From Primulina eburnea (taxonomy: Eukaryota; Streptophyta; Magnoliopsida; Lamiales; Gesneriaceae): a stretch of 64,000 bases of DNA. The notes beneath the pieces are model-generated. The model worked only from the letters and a program-made list of their open reading frames with translations, did not search any database and had not been told where the DNA came from. The DNA is taken from positions 8,502,885 through 8,566,884 of the forward strand of contig NC_133102.1 of assembly GCF_022965805.1 (NCBI RefSeq), written 5' to 3'. Positions 59,954 to 64,000 of the stretch are shown here, one piece after another (the first letter of the stretch is position 1; every line of letters starts with the position of its first letter). The translations under genes were made by a program, and so were the position numbers.

Positions 59954-60649
59954 ATAGGTTTAATTCAGCATACAATCACACTAAATTCAGTATCTTTTAT
60001 ACACTATTGAGCCCATAAATTGAGCATTTGAGCATTATATTCCCCAGGAGAACTACTAGCATAAAAATCGATACTCATTAATTGAGAATTGCAATTTATT
60101 GAGTAAGATTTAGCGCAAATTTCAATTAACTTACCAATGATAATTTATATAGTAAATGTTGGTAAAAATAAGTAGCTGAATATTATAATATTACTTTTAG
60201 TGATTAAAATATGGTAATTTCCCAATCCTTACACAACAAATTTATAGTATATTTCTACTCAATAGATACAAAATCGAGAATTTGGCACATATCTCAATTA
60301 TTAGCTAATGATAAACTATATAAAATTGTGAGAAGTTTGGGAAAATTAACTATTTTAATCTTGAGTATATCATTATATATCAACATTAAATAGGTATTCA
60401 CATAAACAAAACAATTATTTCCTAATTTACTCAATAAATTGAGATTTGAGTTATGATTGTTCATTTTGTAAGAGTTGAAACCACTAGCATAAAAATGCAA
60501 TTCATTTTTAGAGAAAAAACTAGCATAAAATGCAAATTCATGCCTCATTTTAATGGGTAAGAGTTGAGAAACCAAGTTAGTTTTACCATGATTTAGTCCA
60601 CCTAACACAACAATTTCAGTATACAACCACAACAATTTAAGTATATAAC
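59954..60649. other. Loop of the foldback element
   Basis: Single-copy centre between the arms. It contains a diverged, partly deleted relative of the arm units (60480-60645 resembles 59640-59780) and a 113-residue open frame on minus with no family resemblance. No transposase. Confidence 0.6.
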
Positions 60650-62336
60650 GTGCTGGAAATCATTATGCTGCTGACTTGTGTTAGGTGGATTAAAACCATG
60701 GTAAAGAGTTGATTTCCCACCTCTTATTTCATTAATCGAGACATGAGTTTGCATTTTTTTTGTTAGTAGTTCCTCTCAGAATATATGCTCAAATTCTGAA
60801 TTTATGTACACAATAGAGTACGAAATATACTTAAATTGTTGTGGTTGTATACTGAAATTGTTGTGTTAGGTGGACTAAAATCATGGTAAAAAGTTGATTT
60901 CTCAACTCTTACCCATTAAAATTGAGGCATGATTTTGCATTTTTTTGCTAGTGGCTTCTCTAAAAATTTATGCTCAAATTCTCAATTCATGTACCCAATA
61001 TAATACATAAAAAAATATTGAAATTGTTGTGGTTGTATGGTGGAATTACCCTATTTTGTGCTAAATATTATTATGATATTGACTTTTGTTCGGTAGATTA
61101 AAATCATGGTAATGAGTTGACTTCCCAAATCTTAATCAATAGACCGAGACACGAGTTTGCTTTTTTATGATACTGGTTCTCCTTGTAATATATGCTCAAA
61201 TTATCAATTTATATACCCAATAGAATACGAAATATACTGAAGTTGTTGTGATTGTATACTTGAATCAACTTATTTTGTTCTGAATATTATTATGATATTT
61301 ACTTTTGTTAAATAGCTTAAAATCTTGGTAATGAGTTGTTTCTCAAATCTTACTCATTAAATTGAGACACGAGTTTGCTTTTTTATGCTACTGGTTTCCA
61401 TTGTAATATATGCTCAAATTTTCAATTTATATACCCAATAGAGTACGAAATATACTGAAATTGTTATTGTTGTATACTTGAATCAACTTATTTTATTATG
61501 ATATTTACTTTTGTTAAATAGCTTAAAATCATGGTAATGAGTTGTTTATCAACTCTTACTCATTAAATTGAGACACGAGTTTGCATTTTTATGTTAGTGG
61601 TTTCCCTCGAAATTTATGCTCAAATTCTCAATTTGTGTACCTAATATAATATGAAATATACTGAAATTGTTTTGGTTATATGGTGAAATTACCCTATTTT
61701 GTGCTGAATATTATTATGATATTGACTTTTGTTTATGTAGATTAAAATCATGGTAAGGAGTTGGTTTCCCAACTCTTACTCAATAAATTGATATATGAGT
61801 TTACTTTTTTATGCTAGTGGTCTTCCTCGTAATATGTGCTCAAATTCTCAATTTATGTATTTACTAGAGTACGAAATATGCTAAAATTGTTGTGTTTGTG
61901 TGATGAAATTAACCTATTTTGTGCTGAGTATTATTATGATATCAACTTTTGTTAGGTATATTAAAATCATGGTAATTAGTTGATTTCATAACTCTTATTC
62001 AATAAATTGAGATATGAGTTTGATTTTTTATGCTAGTAGTTCTCCTTGAAATATATGCTCAAATTCGCAATTTATGTGCTCAATAGTGTATGAAATATAC
62101 TGAAATTATTGTGATTGTATGCTTGAATTAACCTATTTTGTGCTGGAAATTATTATGCTACTGACTTGTGTTAGGTGGATTAAAACCATGATAAAGAGTT
62201 GATTTCCCAACTCTTACTTTATTAAATCGAGACATGAGTTTGTATTTTTTTGTTAGTAGTTCTTCTCAGAATATATGCACAAATTCTTAATTTATATATT
62301 TAATCGTGTAAGAGAAAAATTTTAAAAAATGGATCA

Positions 62337-62482
62337 AATAGCGACGGATTTTATTAAACCGTCGCTAATGACGAAAGTTTAGCCAGAAACCGTCGCAATA
62401 TCAAATTTAGCGACGGTTGTACTTATATCCGTTGCTATATTTAAATAGCGACGGATTGTTTAAACCGTCGCTAAATACGCTT
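62337..62482 (-). repeat. Subterminal AGCGACGG repeats, right arm
   Basis: Inverse copy of the 58126-58262 block, with small differences (for example one CCGTTGCTA in place of CCGTCGCTA). Confidence 0.7.
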
Positions 62483-63025
62483 TTTTTTTCGACCACGGAC
62501 TGTGAAACAAGTTTTTTGATGGGTCAGGGAGTTCAGTAAAAAAATTTCTGACTCAGGTACTGAACGCAAAAACTAGTTTGTGGAAGGGGATTTTTCTCCA
62601 ATTCTCCCTTTTATCATACTACTAATATTTAAATTATATATTTGACATTAAAGTTCATATGGTTTTTGTTTTAACAATTTATTTGTTAAATATAATGATG
62701 CGATCCTGGCGAAATGGGTGAGCTGGGTCGGGTGCTCCACCGGATCGAATCAATAATTTATAAAGGAAAATGAGCAAGGTAGATGAACCGTGAGCTATAG
62801 CTTCGACTATGACCTGCAGACAAGGAGAGGAACTCGTGAATGGGCGTCGGAGGGGTGTCCGGCGTGACCACTCCGATGCTTAAGTCAGCAGATGAAGATG
62901 ATAACCAGTGTAGCTTTTAGAAAATAAAGACTACTGGTGTAAATATGTGTGATAACATATGTGTAAGGGTGAATTCTCCAGAGAGAACCAGAGAGGGGAT
63001 CCCTCAAATGAGAAGTATACCTGCT

Positions 63026-63033
63026 TATTTATA
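63026..63033 (-). promoter_or_regulatory. TATA box in the partial LTR
   Basis: TATAAATA on minus in the context TCCTATAAATAAGCAGG, followed by a purine-rich leader. Confidence 0.5.
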
Positions 63034-63676
63034 GGAGAAAATGAGGTAGGTACCTCGATTCCAGTGCCACCTACTAAGTATGGCACGTCGGTTGTCCATA
63101 CCCTAGCTTCTGATGACTTCTAGGACACTCCAAGCCCAAGTTGTTCTGACAGATTAGACGGCCTGTATCAATTATACTCGAGTGTGGTTCAATTCTCGAA
63201 GTGGCCCGGTTAGAATACCTCCTGGGGCTTTATATGAGAGCCCGGGCGTCTGGTTGCCCGGGGAGTAGAGTCCGAGCTTGCACTTGCTCGCCTTCAGAAG
63301 AATCTATCCTGCAAATTGATCCTGATTTGGGAATCCATTTGATATCCCGGGTCATTCATGACCCAGGCTCTTACAGGGGTATCATTACCCATCCCTTAAA
63401 TAGTCGGGCTAGAGTCATACTCGCTGTCCCGATTTAGTCATGCTTGGATTCCCAAAGAGATGATCAATCTAGTTTATAAAAGCATCGGGAGCTTCATGTC
63501 TCCCAGAGATGGGATGAGGAGTCGGAGTCTCGTGTCTCATGGACTTGAGATAATACGCCAGGAACTTTCAATAAGTAGTCGGGATATTGAGCTCTAAACC
63601 GGATAAAAATCTCTGTACTTAGTAGATGACCGAGGTTCGGTTCCCTGGGCCAGGGTACGGGTCTCTAGACTTACAA

Positions 63677-64000
63677 ATAACCAAGGCGCGGAGCCTTGGG
63701 CCGGGGAGCATGTCCCGGGACCTAGGAATGGTCGAGGTGTGTGGCCCCGAGCCAGGGTGTAGTGCCCTGGGCTTTTAAGAACCAAGATGCGGAGCCTTGG
63801 GCCGGGGAGCATGTCCCGGGACTTGGGAATGGTCGAGGTGTGTTGCCCCGAGCCAGGGTGTAGTGCCCTGGGCTTTTAAGAACCAAGGTGCGGAGCCTTG
63901 GGCCGGGGAGCATGTCTCGGGACTTGGGAATGGTCGAGGTGTGTTGCCCCGAGACAGGGTGTAGTGCCCTGGGCTTTTAAGAACCAAGGTGCGGAGCCTT
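63677..64000. repeat. 101-bp minisatellite, more than three copies
   Basis: The phrase GGAGCCTTGGGCCGGGGAGC starts at 63690, 63791 and 63892, and again partly at 63993: a fixed 101-bp period. Units are GC-rich and nearly identical, with a more diverged relative just before. The array runs off the window edge. Confidence 0.88.

Larger units (their letters stand above)
57991..62608. mobile_element. Foldback element with about 1.96-kb inverted arms and 9-bp TSD
   Basis: The left arm, 57991 to about 59953, is repeated in inverse order from about 60650 to 62608, with a roughly 0.7-kb loop between. Termini are GAGAGAATTGGAGAAAAATC on the left and the complement of GGATTTTTCTCCAATTCTCC on the right. 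A perfect 9-bp duplication, TTTTATCAT, flanks it (57982-57990 and 62609-62617), which is the length typical of Mutator-like transposons. Each arm has a unique outer 135 bp, a subterminal block of AGCGACGG repeats, and then tandem units of about 220 bp. No transposase or other long frame. Foldback structure, tandem-unit arms and 9-bp duplication together suggest a non-autonomous Mutator-like or foldback-class element. Arm-to-arm identity is high by eye. Confidence 0.88.
62696..64000 (-). repeat. Partial LTR or similar element, continuing past the right edge
   Basis: The left edge is probably TGATGCGATCC at 62696 (the LTR would end in CA on minus). The TATA box TATAAATA at 63033-63026 is on minus, with GC-rich tandem repeats upstream of it, as in a U3 region. 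No primer site was found left of 62696, so if this is an LTR it is a 3' or solo copy. No coding domain is visible. Confidence 0.5.

Noticed and set aside
60294..60635. 113-residue minus-strand frame in the foldback loop as a transposase
   Set aside because: No transposase motif, AT-rich composition, and partial overlap with a decayed arm unit.

Overview
This is nuclear DNA from a flowering plant, most likely a eudicot. The evidence is intron-rich genes with plant-specific homologues (a pectin galacturonosyltransferase and a NOC1/MAK21 protein), nested Athila-type and other LTR retrotransposons with plant tRNA primer sites, a decayed endogenous caulimovirid, and a short inverted-repeat element of a kind I associate with asterids. 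I cannot name the species. There is nothing prokaryotic here.

Layout. 1-12312 is an Athila-like Ty3/gypsy element on the minus strand (Athila-1). Its 3' LTR lies off the left edge and its gag is split by a young gag-only LTR element (5676-9765, TSD AAATT, two 1432-bp LTRs). 12313-19424 plus 28227-29354 is a second, more decayed Athila-like element (Athila-2). Its 5' end was destroyed by a Tekay/Del-like gypsy composite on the plus strand (19425-28226) made of a partial internal region, an LTR, a full internal region and another LTR. 29366-41060 is a graveyard. It holds an inverted Copia-type LTR fragment, endogenous pararetrovirus fragments in both orientations, a Copia-type element with a non-coding interior (30620-34465) and a 3-kb solo LTR (35840-38853). 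41093-55900 is the only genic island: a 16-exon SWA2/NOC1 homologue on plus, convergent with a two-exon GAUT11 homologue on minus. 57991-62608 is a 4.6-kb foldback element with about 1.96-kb inverted arms and a 9-bp TSD. 62696-64000 is a partial LTR with a 101-bp minisatellite.

The two host genes are unrelated in function. SWA2/NOC1 acts in nucleolar 60S ribosome assembly; GAUT11 acts in Golgi pectin synthesis. Everything else is mobile or viral debris.

The most unusual signal is an array of GC-rich hairpins about 36 bp long, spaced about 72 bp, with a conserved spacer. It recurs in the same transcriptional orientation in the LTRs of two Athila-like elements, in their pol to 3'-ORF spacers, and in both LTRs of the unrelated Tekay-like element. 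The second is the giant foldback element, whose arms are themselves built of roughly 220-bp tandem units.
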